This document shows, in pieces, positions 55,415 through 64,000 of a stretch of 64,000 bases of DNA (its first letter is position 1; each line of letters starts with the position of its first letter). The notes beneath the pieces are model-generated. The model was not told the origin of the DNA, did no database searches, and saw only the letters and a list, made by a program, of their open reading frames with translations. Origin of the DNA: Planctomycetota bacterium (GTDB lineage Bacteria > Planctomycetota > UBA1135 > UBA2386). The translations under genes were made by a program, and so were the position numbers. The stretch spans positions 1 through 64,000 of the forward strand of contig VGZG01000008.1 of assembly GCA_016872675.1 (NCBI GenBank). Direction: 5' to 3'.

Positions 55415-57202
55415 ATGAACCAGCTCCGCCCCGCCCTGTCCCTGCTCCTGCTGCTCGTGCCCGCGCTGGCCCAGGAGACCCGCGCGCTGCCGCGCGTCGC
55501 CGAAGACCTGTTGCCGGCGTCGACCTACGCGACGTGGCGTTTCGGCGGGCTGGCGGCCTGCCGCGCCGCCGCAAGCGCGCAGCCGCTGACCGCGCTGATC
55601 GAGTCGACGCTGGCCACGCTGCCGGCCGACGTGAAGGAGTCGCGCATCGACGCGCCGCTCGACTTCGCCGCCAACGAGTTCGCCTCGCAACTCGATGATC
55701 AGGGCGTCAAGGTCGGTCCGCTGCGCGCCGCGCTCGGCCAGCCGATGACGCTGGCGCTCGGCCGGCTGGCGCTCGAAGGCATGGGCCCGTCGGTCGCGCT
55801 CGTCGTCGACATTGGCGACCAGCGTCGCGCGATCAACCAGATCGTGCAGTTCGCCGCACAGAGCATCGCCGCTGACGCCGGCGGCGCCGACACGCGCGAG
55901 GAGACGATCGGCGGCTTCACGTTCCACGCAATGACGCCGGACGACGGCCCGTCGCTGTTCGCTGGCGCGATCGGCAGCCTGTACGTGATCAGCAACAGCC
56001 GCGGCTTCCTCGCCGAGATGGCCGACGTCGCCGCCGGGAAGAAGCGGTCGCTGGCGCAGGCGACGCCGCTCGGCGGCCTGCGCGCGCGCCTCGGGGCGCC
56101 CGCGGCGATCGAGGCGTTCGTGCACGTGGCGCGCCTATGGGACGCGATCGCGCCGCACCTGCCGTACGAGTGGGACGCGCTCGCCGACCTGCTCGGACTC
56201 GGCGCCATCGACGCGGTCTACGGCGGCTACGCGCCGACGGCCGAGGGCGGCGCCGACCTCGTGCACCTCGGCCTGCGCGGCAGCGGCAAGGGTCTGCTGA
56301 AGGCGATGGTCAGCGCGCCAGTCGACTTGTCGTTTGCGCAGGCATGCTCGCCGAACACCGTGCTGTTCGCGGCCGGCAGCTTCGACAGCGGCGCGCTGGT
56401 CGACGCCGGCAGCCGCCTGCTGCAGGCGCTGCCCCCGGTGTGGCAGGATCGCATGCGCGGCGGCCTCGAGCTGATGACGCTCGCCTTCGACGACGAAGCC
56501 GACGCCGAGGCGATGGCGCGCGCGTTCGGGCCGCAGGTCGGGCTGGCGATCAGCCTGGAGAAGGGCGCGGTGCCCAAGCCCGAGCTGGTCGTGCGCGTCG
56601 GCGTGCGCGACGCCGCGCGCGTCGCTGCGCTGTTGCGCCAGTTCGAGGCCGATTCGGCGCGCGACCAGGGCGCGGAATGGAAGGTCCGCAAGGTCGACGG
56701 CAAGGAGATCCGCTACACGATCGCCAAGGCCGAAGGCGCGCCGTTGCAGCTCAGCCCGTGCTACGCGCTCGTCGACGGCGGCCTGTGGCTCGCCAGCGAC
56801 GTGATGGCGCTGGTGCGGACGCTGCGCCCGGCGGAGGACGCGCCGCCGCTCGCCGCCGAGCCGGACGTGCAGCAACTCGCCGGCGCGCTGGACGGCGCCA
56901 GCGGCGTCTTGCACTGGCGGCTGCACAAGCTCATCGAGTTGGGCTGGGTCGCCGTCGAAGCCAACGTCGCCGCTGCGCTCGACGCGCAGAAGGACGAACT
57001 CGGCTTCGGCAGCGAGGCGCTGCCCGACGCCGAGGCGCTGGCGCAGGCGTTTGGTGCGACCAGCTGGCTCTTGCGCGTTGGCGACGATGGCGTGACCGTG
57101 CGCGGCCGCGGCCAGATGACCTTCGGCTCGCTGTGCGGCGTGCTCGGCCTCGCGCTGGATGGTTTCCTGGCGCGCGCTAGCAAGCCAGCGAAACCGCGCT
57201 GA
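55415..57202 (+). CDS. Secreted protein, DUF3352-like
   Basis: 595 residues from ATG 55415. Signal peptide (LSLLLLLVPALAQE). Beta/alpha-mixed with repeating segments of the kind RLALEGMGPSVALVVDIGD, GFTFHAMTPDDGPSLFAG, RGFLAEMADVAAG, AQACSPNTVLFAAGSFD, LVVRVGVRDAARVAALLRQ. The early ASTYATWRFGGLAACRAAAS matches the opening of DUF3352-like proteins found in many Planctomycetes (a strand-helix repeat of unknown role). No enzymatic motif. Convergent with the RlmI-like gene. Confidence 0.6.
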   Translation: MNQLRPALSLLLLLVPALAQETRALPRVAEDLLPASTYATWRFGGLAACRAAASAQPLTALIESTLATLPADVKESRIDAPLDFAANEFASQLDDQGVKVGPLRAALGQPMTLALGRLALEGMGPSVALVVDIGDQRRAINQIVQFAAQSIAADAGGADTREETIGGFTFHAMTPDDGPSLFAGAIGSLYVISNSRGFLAEMADVAAGKKRSLAQATPLGGLRARLGAPAAIEAFVHVARLWDAIAPHLPYEWDALADLLGLGAIDAVYGGYAPTAEGGADLVHLGLRGSGKGLLKAMVSAPVDLSFAQACSPNTVLFAAGSFDSGALVDAGSRLLQALPPVWQDRMRGGLELMTLAFDDEADAEAMARAFGPQVGLAISLEKGAVPKPELVVRVGVRDAARVAALLRQFEADSARDQGAEWKVRKVDGKEIRYTIAKAEGAPLQLSPCYALVDGGLWLASDVMALVRTLRPAEDAPPLAAEPDVQQLAGALDGASGVLHWRLHKLIELGWVAVEANVAAALDAQKDELGFGSEALPDAEALAQAFGATSWLLRVGDDGVTVRGRGQMTFGSLCGVLGLALDGFLARASKPAKPR

Positions 57203-57208
57203 GCCGCT

Positions 57209-57227
57209 GCCGCGCCACGCGCGCGGC
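57209..57227. terminator. Hairpin between convergent genes
   Basis: GCCGCGC (57209-57215), five-base loop, GCGCGGC (57221-57227), extendable by three further pairs with two GU. It fits in the 27-base gap between the stop of the DUF3352-like gene (57202) and the stop of the RlmI-like gene (57230), so it could end transcription from both sides. Confidence 0.5.
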
Positions 57228-57229
57228 GG

Positions 57230-58228
57230 TCAGATGTGCGCCAACGCCAGCTTGAGCGGCGGCTTGCCGTCGAACGACGGGAAGTCGCCGTCGATCGGCA
57301 CGCGTTCGAGCGCGCGCAGCGGCCGGCCGGCCTTCTCGGCGCACCGGCGCAGCGCGTCGTGCCAGCCGGCCTCGTCAACCGTCGGCACGTGGTTGGTCGC
57401 CAGCACGGCGCCGCCGTCGGCGAGCGCCAGCAGCGCTGGCTTGAACAGCGACTGGTAGTCGCGCACGACGTCGATCGTGCCGAACGGCGTCTTGGCGAAG
57501 CGCGGCGGGTCGAGCACGACGAGGTCGAACGGCTCGTGTTCGACGCGCGCATACGGCAGGTTCTTGCCGCGGCGCTGCACCGGCAGCTTCGCGAGCTGGC
57601 GCAGCACCGGCAGGCAGTCGGCGCGCAGGAAGGCGCAGCGGTCGGCCAGCCCGTTCGCGGCGGCGTTGTCGGCGCCGACGTCGAGCGCGCTCTGCGCGAA
57701 GTCGACGTTGAGCGCGCGGCTGGCGCCACCGGCGGCCGCGGCGACGCCGACGCCGCAGGTGTAGGCGAACAGATTGAGCACGCGCTTGCCGGTGGCGCGT
57801 TGTTGCACGAGCGCGCGGCCGCTGCGGAAGTCGAGGAAGAGCCACGGATCCTGGCCGCGGTGCCGGGCGCGGAAGCGGCAGCGCAGGCCGCGCTCGCACG
57901 CGACGTGCTCGGCGAGCGCGGCCTCGCTCGGCGCATGCGCGACGAAGTCCGGCGGCGGCGCCGCGCCGCGGTGGTTGCACGCGATCGGCAGGTCGAGCCC
58001 GAGCGCATCGTTGGCGGCGCGCTGGAGTTCATCGACAGCGTGCGCCGCGAGCGGCGCGCGGAACGTCTGCACCAGCAGGCAGCCGCCGTAGCGGTCGACG
58101 CTGACGCCCGGCGCGTCCTCGGCGACGCCGTGCAGCAGCCGCACACAATCGGTGCCTTCGGCCTGCAGGCGTGCGAGCAGCGCGGCGCGGGCGTCGATGG
58201 CGGCGAGCAGTCGGTCGCGGAGCGTCAT
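57230..58228 (-). CDS. Class I SAM-dependent rRNA methyltransferase, RlmI-like
   Basis: 332 residues. N-terminal part (DAPGVSVDRYGGCLLVQTF, residues 38-56) fits a PUA-linked start lacking the full PUA domain. The Rossmann core has the SAM motif LNLFAYTCGVGVAAAAGG (about 150), LNVDFAQSALDVG, and VLDPPRFAKTPFGTIDVVRDY (about 238), the DPP motif of 23S rRNA cytosine-C5 methyltransferases. It resembles RlmI/RlmK-C type enzymes. Substrate position cannot be told. Its end faces the DUF3352-like gene across a hairpin. Confidence 0.85.
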   Translation of the reverse strand: MTLRDRLLAAIDARAALLARLQAEGTDCVRLLHGVAEDAPGVSVDRYGGCLLVQTFRAPLAAHAVDELQRAANDALGLDLPIACNHRGAAPPPDFVAHAPSEAALAEHVACERGLRCRFRARHRGQDPWLFLDFRSGRALVQQRATGKRVLNLFAYTCGVGVAAAAGGASRALNVDFAQSALDVGADNAAANGLADRCAFLRADCLPVLRQLAKLPVQRRGKNLPYARVEHEPFDLVVLDPPRFAKTPFGTIDVVRDYQSLFKPALLALADGGAVLATNHVPTVDEAGWHDALRRCAEKAGRPLRALERVPIDGDFPSFDGKPPLKLALAHI

Positions 58229-58320
58229 GGCGGGGGAGCGGAGCGCCGCATCATGGCCATCGTCGCGCGCGACGCCAGCCGAGGCTTGCGCCCGCCGTCG
58301 CGTTCGCCGACGGTGCGCCC

Positions 58321-58581
58321 ATGCCGACCGACAAGGAACTCGAACGCCTGCGCAAGACGCTCCGCCACAAGCTCGATGGCGCCGCCGGCGAGGTGACGAT
58401 CGCCGCCGACGACCTGCGCACGGTGCTCGGCGAACTCGGTCGGCTGCACCAGAGCAACGAGCGCCTGCGCCGGCAGAACCGCCGCATCCGACTCAAGCTG
58501 CAGCGCGCCGGCCTCGTCGACGACGACGGCGCCGCGGACGGTTCCGACGGCGGCGACGGCTCGACCGACGGCGACGTCTGA
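58321..58581 (+). CDS. Small coiled-coil protein
   Basis: 86 residues from ATG 58321. Helical with heptad-like LERLRKTLRHKLDG, LRTVLGELGRLHQSNERLRR and IRLKLQRAGL segments, then an acidic Asp/Gly-rich tail (from about 68). Good codon use supports it as real. No family known; probably a DNA- or RNA-binding or structural helper. It starts about 90 bases from the start of the divergent methyltransferase gene. Confidence 0.6.
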   Translation: MPTDKELERLRKTLRHKLDGAAGEVTIAADDLRTVLGELGRLHQSNERLRRQNRRIRLKLQRAGLVDDDGAADGSDGGDGSTDGDV

Positions 58582-58650
58582 GGCGCGGGTCGGTTTGCCG
58601 GCGCGCGCGCGGCGGCGTACTGTTACCATGACCATCGCACGGAGGCGTTC

Positions 58651-59526
58651 GTGAGCAAGTTGCCGCTGCTTAGGCTGATCATCGCGCTGCTGTTCGCCGC
58701 CGCTGCCGCCGCCCAGAACCGGGTGCTGATCCCCGAGAAGATCGAGCGCGCGACCGTCGCCGCCGACGATGGCATGCAGCGCTGGGCGGAGTGGAAGCCC
58801 GGCAAGTGCCCCAACTGCGAAGGCAAGAAGAAGGTCAAGTGCGGCACCTGCGAGCGCTTCGCCGAAGACGCCACGAACTGCATCGAGTGCAAGCGCAACG
58901 AGAAGAAGGAAGCCGACTGCCGCATGTGCGTCGGCACGGGCGAACTCGCCGATCCGCTCGACAAGGTGTCGTGCCCCGGGTGCCTCGGCGCGGGCTTCTT
59001 CCTGTGCACGATCTGCTCCGGCGGCGGTCGGTTGAGGATCGGCGACGCCAAGAAGTTCGGCGACTGCGTCGGCTGCCGCGGCGCTGGCGGCTGGAAGTGC
59101 GGGGCGTGCAACGGCGCCCGCCTCGTGGAGCCGGCCGCGCTCAAGCCATCGCTCCGTGAAGCCGCGCCGAAGGACCTCGCCAAGGCGGCGACGGTTACCG
59201 ACGCGGCGCTCAAGGAGCTCGAGGCCGTCACGCCGACAGGCGGCGACAAGGCGCGCAAGGAAGTGAAGGCGCTGGTCAAGGCCTTCGACGCCGCCGGCGC
59301 CGTGCACCCGGCGATGAAGCGCCTCGGCAAGCCGTTCGAGGACTACATGGGCAAGATCTACGCCGGCAAGCAGTTCCAGGGCTCGGCGGAGAACGAGGCG
59401 GAGACGATGAGCGCGGTGAAGGCGTCGGCCGAGTACTACCTCAAGCACCAGAAGCGCATGCTGGAGCTGGCGCAGAAACGCGCCGAGGCCAACGCCAAGG
59501 TCGCCGGCGAGCAGAAGGCCAAGTAG
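58651..59526 (+). CDS. Secreted protein with DnaJ-type CxxC zinc-finger repeats
   Basis: 291 residues from GTG 58651, with GGAGG five bases upstream. Signal peptide (LLRLIIALLFAAAAAAQ). Eight CxxC pairs (CPNC, CGTC, CIEC, CRMC, CPGC, CTIC, CVGC, CGAC) sit between about residues 50 and 160, several as CxxCxGxG, which is the DnaJ cysteine-rich domain pattern. No J domain, so no HSP70 call. The C-terminal half is Lys/Ala-rich helical (AKAATVTDAALKELEAV onwards), coiled-coil-like. Possibly a periplasmic zinc or redox chaperone, but the role is open. Confidence 0.8.
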   Translation: MSKLPLLRLIIALLFAAAAAAQNRVLIPEKIERATVAADDGMQRWAEWKPGKCPNCEGKKKVKCGTCERFAEDATNCIECKRNEKKEADCRMCVGTGELADPLDKVSCPGCLGAGFFLCTICSGGGRLRIGDAKKFGDCVGCRGAGGWKCGACNGARLVEPAALKPSLREAAPKDLAKAATVTDAALKELEAVTPTGGDKARKEVKALVKAFDAAGAVHPAMKRLGKPFEDYMGKIYAGKQFQGSAENEAETMSAVKASAEYYLKHQKRMLELAQKRAEANAKVAGEQKAK

Positions 59527-59583
59527 GCGCGACCCGCCGCGGCGCGCGTGGCGGGCCGAAGGCGCGCCGCCTACGCTGCGCGG

Positions 59584-62466
59584 ATGCGTTCGCGTCCGTC
59601 GCTGGTCCTGCTCGCCCTGTCCGTCGTCGCCGCCGTCCTGCCCGCGCAGGGCGACGTGCAGCCGACGCTGCTCGCGCCGCGCGCCGACGAGCCGGAGTCG
59701 CCGGCGCGCCGCGCCGGCCCGGCGGGCCTCGTCGCCAAGGTCCGGCCGGCGGTGGTGTGGGTCGCTGTCGAGGTCGACGGCGCGCGCGGCAAGTTCACCG
59801 TCGAGCGCGCCAGCACCGGCGTCGTCGCCGATGGCTCGGGCCTCGTGCTGACGCTGGCACGGCTGGTGAAGGAAGCCGTCGGCGCCGACGACAAGCGCAT
59901 GCTCGTGCAACTCGACGACGCCGGTAACACGCAACTGCCGGCGACGATCGTGCGCCTCGACGAGCGCTCGGGCCTCGCGCTGCTGCGCGTGCAGCCGCCG
60001 ACCGCCGACCTGCAGGCCGCCGCGTTCGGCCCCGATTCGCCGGCTGCCGGCGAGCCGTTGGTCGTCGTCGCGCGGCCGGACGGCAAGGAGATGCTCGCCT
60101 TCGGCGGCACCGCGAGTCCGGCGCAGGCCGGCGTGCTGCTCGGCGGCGTGCCCTTCGCCGCCGGCGACCTGTTCCTGACCGACTCGCGCAACGACGAACG
60201 GTGCGACGGCGCCCCCGTGTTCGACGCGGCGGGCCGGTGCGTCGGCCTGTACGACGCCGAGCACGTCCGCCGCGACGTGCAGGATCCGACGCTCGACGAC
60301 CTGCGCAAGCCGAGCTTCGGCGTCGCGCGGGCGGCGCGCGTGCTGCGCGGCGCATTCGCGGCGGAGTTCGCCAGTGCGAAGAACGCCTCGCTGCAGCGGC
60401 CAGCGTCCGGCGCCGCGCACGCGCAAGTTGCCGCGGTCGCCAACGCGGCCAAGGCGGTGGTCGGGGTGTGGTGCGGCGACGGCGACTGGCCGGCGCTCGG
60501 CGGCGACGATCCGGGCGCGGTGCGCCGGCGCGACGGCCTCGGCTCGGGCGTCGTGCTGACGCCGCAAGGCCTCGTGGTCGCCAACGCGCACGTCGTGCGC
60601 GGCGGCAGCCCGCGCGTGCGCCTCGCCGACGGCCGCGCCTTCCCGGCCAAGGTCGTGAAGACCGCAGCCAACCCCAACCTGGCGCTGCTGCAGGCGGAGT
60701 TGCCAGCCGGCACGACGTTGCCGGCCGCAGCCGCCAACGGCGATGGCGACGTCGTGCTCGGCGAAGGCGTGCTCGCGATCGGCAACCCGCTCGGCGGCCG
60801 TCCGATCGTCTCCGCCGGCGTGGTGTCGGCGCTGCGCAGCAACGGCGATCGCATCCAGGCCGACGCCAAGCTCGGCGCGCAGAACGGCGGCGGCGCGGTG
60901 GTCGACGCCAACGGCCGCCTGCTCGGCATCGGCGACGCCGGCGCGAGCGATCCGCTGGAGACGGCGTTCGCGCTGCGCGGCGACCGCGTGTCGACCGAGA
61001 CCGACCTGTCGACGTTCGTGGCGATCGCGCGCGTGCGCAAGGCCTTCGCCGCCGAGCTCGGCGCGCTGCCGGCAGCGGCGTCGTCGGACGCCGACCGCGC
61101 GCGGCGAGCGAGCCGGCTGACCGCGATGGTCGAGAAGGTCCGCGGCGCGATGCTCAACCTCTACGTCGCCGAGAACGTCGCCAAGCAGAAGGAGGACGAC
61201 CTGTTCCCACCGGAGCCGGTCTGGCTGGTCCGCAGCCTCGGCTCGGGCGTGGTGATCTCGCCCGACGGCCTCGCGATCAGCAACTGGCACGTCGTCGACG
61301 ACGCCACCAACCCCGACGGCTCGATGGTCGCCGACCGCCGCGTCACCGCGCGCGTGTTCGGCGGCAAGGAGCACGTCGTCAAGGTGCTCAGCATCTCGCG
61401 CGAGGACGATCTGTCGCTGCTGCAGCTGGAGCTGGCGCCGGGCGAACGGCTGACGCCGGTCGAGCTCGGCAGTTCGGCCGCGCTCGCGGTCGGCGAGGAG
61501 GTCGCGGCGATCGGCAATCCGCTCGGCCAGGCCAACACCATCACCGCCGGCATCGTCACCGCCAAGGGCCAGGAGCTGCGGGTCAAACGCCGCTGGGCCA
61601 AGCTCGAGCACCTGATCGAGAGCGACGCCACGATCAACGGCGGCAACAGCGGCGGCGCGCTGCTCGACCGCAACGGCCGGCTGGTCGGGATCAACAGCGC
61701 CGGCGGCGGCGTGTTCAACAACAAGGGCTACGCCATCGATGTCGACCATGTGCGCAAGCAACTGCTCGGCCTGCTGCTCTCGGCCTACAAGCTGCGCAGC
61801 CCCGACCTCGGCCTGCGCGTCGTCGACGAGGACGGCCGCACGCTGGTGTTCGACGTCGATCCGCGCGGCCCGGCGGCCGCGGCCGGCGTGAAGTCCGGCG
61901 ATCGGATCACTGCGCTCGGCGGCACGGCGATCGCGTGGGGGCCGGGCTTCGCGCTGACGCTGCTGCGCCTGCCGGCCGAGCAGCCGGCCAAACTCGAACT
62001 CGAGCGCGCCGGCGCCAAGGTCGCCGTCGACGTGGCGCCGATGGCGCCCGAGCGCTGGGCGGTCGTGCGGCAGTCGGGCCTGCTGGTGCGCGACTTCGCC
62101 TTCGCCGACGACCCCGACCGCGTGCGCGCCGCGGCGATCGCGCTGCACCGCGAGTTCACCGGCGACCGCAACGGCGAGCCGCAGTCGATTCCGCTGCAGG
62201 TGGTCGCCGTCGACAAGGTCATCCTGGGTGAGCAGCCTGATGGCGTCGACATCGCGGCGGGTGACTTCCTGCTCGCCTGTGAGTTCGTCACCGACAAGGG
62301 CGACGCCGTGCGCAAGGACATCGGCAGCGTCGCGGCGCTGCGCGACCTGTGGAACGACCGCGAACTCGGCGACTACGACCGCCAGCAGGCGCGCTGGAAG
62401 TGCTGGGTTGCGCGCGGCGCCGCGGTGCGCATCGTCGAGTTGCGCGCCAACCGGCTGTTCTGGTGA
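59584..62466 (+). CDS. HtrA-like protein with three trypsin-fold domains and a PDZ domain
   Basis: 960 residues with a signal peptide ending near VLPAQG. Domain 1 (about 40-260) has the GSGLVLTLARLV strand but lacks the His. Domain 2 (about 290-500) has GSGVVLTPQGLVVANAHVV (His about 335) and AIGNPLGG, but the Asp is replaced (NPNLALL) and the Ser motif reads QNGGGAV. Domain 3 (about 520-720) is intact: SNWHVV (His about 568), EDDLSLL (Asp about 607), GGNSGGAL (Ser about 687). A PDZ domain (about 740-820, GLRVVDED, PAAAAGVKSGDRI) and a further C-terminal region follow. Likely a periplasmic protein quality protease with two pseudo-protease modules. Confidence 0.9.
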   Translation: MRSRPSLVLLALSVVAAVLPAQGDVQPTLLAPRADEPESPARRAGPAGLVAKVRPAVVWVAVEVDGARGKFTVERASTGVVADGSGLVLTLARLVKEAVGADDKRMLVQLDDAGNTQLPATIVRLDERSGLALLRVQPPTADLQAAAFGPDSPAAGEPLVVVARPDGKEMLAFGGTASPAQAGVLLGGVPFAAGDLFLTDSRNDERCDGAPVFDAAGRCVGLYDAEHVRRDVQDPTLDDLRKPSFGVARAARVLRGAFAAEFASAKNASLQRPASGAAHAQVAAVANAAKAVVGVWCGDGDWPALGGDDPGAVRRRDGLGSGVVLTPQGLVVANAHVVRGGSPRVRLADGRAFPAKVVKTAANPNLALLQAELPAGTTLPAAAANGDGDVVLGEGVLAIGNPLGGRPIVSAGVVSALRSNGDRIQADAKLGAQNGGGAVVDANGRLLGIGDAGASDPLETAFALRGDRVSTETDLSTFVAIARVRKAFAAELGALPAAASSDADRARRASRLTAMVEKVRGAMLNLYVAENVAKQKEDDLFPPEPVWLVRSLGSGVVISPDGLAISNWHVVDDATNPDGSMVADRRVTARVFGGKEHVVKVLSISREDDLSLLQLELAPGERLTPVELGSSAALAVGEEVAAIGNPLGQANTITAGIVTAKGQELRVKRRWAKLEHLIESDATINGGNSGGALLDRNGRLVGINSAGGGVFNNKGYAIDVDHVRKQLLGLLLSAYKLRSPDLGLRVVDEDGRTLVFDVDPRGPAAAAGVKSGDRITALGGTAIAWGPGFALTLLRLPAEQPAKLELERAGAKVAVDVAPMAPERWAVVRQSGLLVRDFAFADDPDRVRAAAIALHREFTGDRNGEPQSIPLQVVAVDKVILGEQPDGVDIAAGDFLLACEFVTDKGDAVRKDIGSVAALRDLWNDRELGDYDRQQARWKCWVARGAAVRIVELRANRLFW

Positions 62467-62503
62467 GCCGCCAGACGCTGCGGGCGCGCCGGCGACGCGG
62501 CGG

Positions 62504-64000
62504 TCACTTCGCCGCGAAGGCGCCCTTCAGCGCAATCTGCTTGTCGCCGCCCACCCAGCTCCATTGGAAGCTGATCTTGCCCTTGGGCAGCGGGTCGAGC
62601 GGCCAGAACGTCGCCATGCCCGGCGCCGTCGTCGTGCGGATTTCGCCGTCGTCGTAGACGAGTTTGCCTTCGATCGGATCGCCCTTCGGGCCGACGACCG
62701 TGCAGGTCAGCGAGCCGCGCACGCCGATGCCGCCGGTGCTGCCAAAGTGCAGCGTCAGTGGGAAGCCGATCGTCTTCTTGCCCTCGCGGCCGTTGGCCTT
62801 CAGCACCGCCGCGGCCTCGGGGCCGAGCTCGGCGACCGGCACCTCGCCGTCGAAGATGAGGCCGGTGTCGTTGCGCGACGGGAAGCAGTCGGCGCCGGTG
62901 TTGGCGGCGCTGGGTTGGCCGATGCCGCTGGTGGCGTTGACCACCAGCACGTCGCCGTCGAGGAACATGCCGATCGTCAGGATCGTGTTGTTCATCAGCG
63001 CGTCGCGGTAGCCCGGCCAGTAGGTCCAGCGCTCGAAGATCTTCTTGGCGTTGCCGATCGATGCGTTGGGCTGCACCAGCGCCATCTGCGCGAACAGGCT
63101 GCCGACGTAGCTGCCGCCGAGGTCGACGGTCTGCGTGTGCATCGAGGCCGGGTCGCGCAGGTCCTTGTTCTTCTTGAGGTACTCGGCGTGCTCCTTGCAC
63201 CGGGCCGAGAAGTTGGCCGACCACGTCACCGGCGTCTTGCCGTTGGCCTTGCGCGCCTCGTTGAAGGCGACGATCCACTTGTCGACGCCCTTGCTGCTCG
63301 CCGACAGCGGCGGGGTGTTGTTCTGGATCGCCTTCAGCACTGGCGACGCGCCGGTCCAGAAGTCTTCCCACTCCTTGTCGAGCTGGGGGATGGTGACGTC
63401 CTTGTGCGCCTCGCCGAAGGCCTTCTCGAACTCGGCCGGCTGCTTGACGCGGCGCTTCTGCAGGTCGAGGGCGATCGCATCCATCGTGCGCAGCATCTGC
63501 GGGTCGCGGCGCATCAGGTAGTCGCAGAACGACCACGCCTTGATGCGTTCCTCGTTGCTGAAGTTGGACGCGTCGCAGAACGGCAGCTTGTTGGCGGGCA
63601 CGCCGCCGGTGCTCTTCCAGGCCAGCTCGAGGCTCAGGTTCTTCCAGACGTCGAAGTCCGGCGAGCTGAACTCGCGGTCCTCCTCGCTCGCCGCCGTGCC
63701 CTGCTGTTTCTTCAGGTCGACCGAGAACAGGCGGTTGTTGTTGAAGATCATGCCGACGAACGTGTGGCCGATGCCTTCGACGAAGCCGTCGGAGCCGAAG
63801 CCGGCGCAGCCGCGCGCGACGTTGCGCACGCAGCTGTCGAACAGCGTCTGCTTGCCGTTGGTCGATGCGATGGCGGTGTTGCCGATGCCGCTCGTCGACG
63901 TGTGCTCCAGCTTCCACTCGAGGTCCGGCACCTTGTTGGCGCGCAGGATCTGCTGGTAGGTCTCCTTCTTGTCGAAGCAGGCCCAGTCCTGCGGCCACTT
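62504..64000 (-). CDS. CAP/SCP-domain secreted protein (5' end off the window)
   Basis: 498 residues seen; the frame is open at the right edge (it begins with KWPQDWACFDKK inside the window), so the start lies beyond. The region around residues 255-360 has WIVAFNEARKANGKTPVTW, SARCKEHAEYLKKN, MHTQTV, FERWTYWPGYRDALMNN and a pocket-like HTQTV, in CAP order. The preceding EKAFGEAHKDVTIPQLDKEW aligns with the same part of the protein encoded at 18995, so the two are paralogues. A C-terminal beta domain (GLIFDGEVPVAEL, then TTTAPGMATFWPLDPLPKG) follows. Function unknown. Confidence 0.75.
   Translation of the reverse strand, partial: KWPQDWACFDKKETYQQILRANKVPDLEWKLEHTSTSGIGNTAIASTNGKQTLFDSCVRNVARGCAGFGSDGFVEGIGHTFVGMIFNNNRLFSVDLKKQQGTAASEEDREFSSPDFDVWKNLSLELAWKSTGGVPANKLPFCDASNFSNEERIKAWSFCDYLMRRDPQMLRTMDAIALDLQKRRVKQPAEFEKAFGEAHKDVTIPQLDKEWEDFWTGASPVLKAIQNNTPPLSASSKGVDKWIVAFNEARKANGKTPVTWSANFSARCKEHAEYLKKNKDLRDPASMHTQTVDLGGSYVGSLFAQMALVQPNASIGNAKKIFERWTYWPGYRDALMNNTILTIGMFLDGDVLVVNATSGIGQPSAANTGADCFPSRNDTGLIFDGEVPVAELGPEAAAVLKANGREGKKTIGFPLTLHFGSTGGIGVRGSLTCTVVGPKGDPIEGKLVYDDGEIRTTTAPGMATFWPLDPLPKGKISFQWSWVGGDKQIALKGAFAAK

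Noticed and set aside
58225-62148. Open minus-strand frame of about 1300 codons opposite the HtrA-like protein and its neighbours
   Set aside because: No recognisable motifs, extremely Arg/Ala/Gly-rich, and the plus strand has clear protease motifs.

Overview
The window is very GC-rich (my impression is roughly 70% or more), tightly packed, and free of insertion sequences, phage genes or CRISPR arrays. It appears to be chromosomal DNA of a Gram-negative-type (diderm) bacterium: there are two TolC-family proteins, an outer-membrane barrel, lipoproteins and periplasmic adaptors. ClpC with McsA and McsB, rpoN, and a set of large secreted proteins sharing a C-terminal beta-rich module suggest a high-GC member of the Planctomycetota or a close relative. 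That placement is inference from gene content; there is no rRNA in the window.

Layout. 1-2.0 kb (minus): a truncated TolC-type efflux lipoprotein gene behind a small Cys/His-rich secreted protein, resembling the start of a metal-efflux operon. 2.2-5.1 kb (plus): M28 peptidase, lipoprotein, B3/4-domain protein. 5.3-7.8 kb (minus): an RdgC-like pair and a SurA/PpiC-like isomerase. 8.0-16.6 kb: an outer-membrane barrel, then a MacA-MacB type exporter (adaptor, ATPase, two consecutive FtsX-like permeases), a DNA/RNA methyltransferase-like gene on the other strand, and a second TolC. 16.6-27.9 kb: a large secreted surface protein, a CAP-domain protein, class I fructose-bisphosphate aldolase, a C45 Ntn-hydrolase, a membrane-bound spermidine-synthase-like protein, a frameshifted small gene and two membrane proteins. 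27.9-36.1 kb: dprA, a PilZ-like gene, a terminator, and a minus-strand operon lipoprotein-murD-mcsA-mcsB-clpC. 36.2-40.4 kb: two tRNA-Ser genes, an S9 peptidase, alr, and SRP RNA directly behind the second tRNA. 40.6-49.8 kb: a beta-helix protein, dnaX, a 101-bp tandem repeat, two large secreted proteins, ybaB, recR. 49.8-58.6 kb: hrpB, rpoN, a membrane protein, truA, a secreted protein, an RlmI-like methyltransferase and a small coiled-coil protein. 58.6-64 kb: a secreted DnaJ-type zinc-finger protein, a three-protease-domain HtrA-like protein and a second CAP-domain protein that runs off the right edge.

Common themes are envelope traffic (efflux, ABC export, outer-membrane barrel), extracytoplasmic protein turnover (M28, S9, C45, HtrA-like, PpiC-like), cytoplasmic proteolysis by arginine phosphorylation, peptidoglycan precursors (murD, alr) and recombination/replication (dnaX, recR, dprA, rdgC-like). 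The most unusual spots are the perfect 101-bp repeat that exactly fills the space after dnaX, the split of the usual dnaX-ybaB-recR group by lineage-specific surface genes, the triple trypsin-fold protein with only one intact active site, and the near-zero spacing between tRNA-Ser and SRP RNA.
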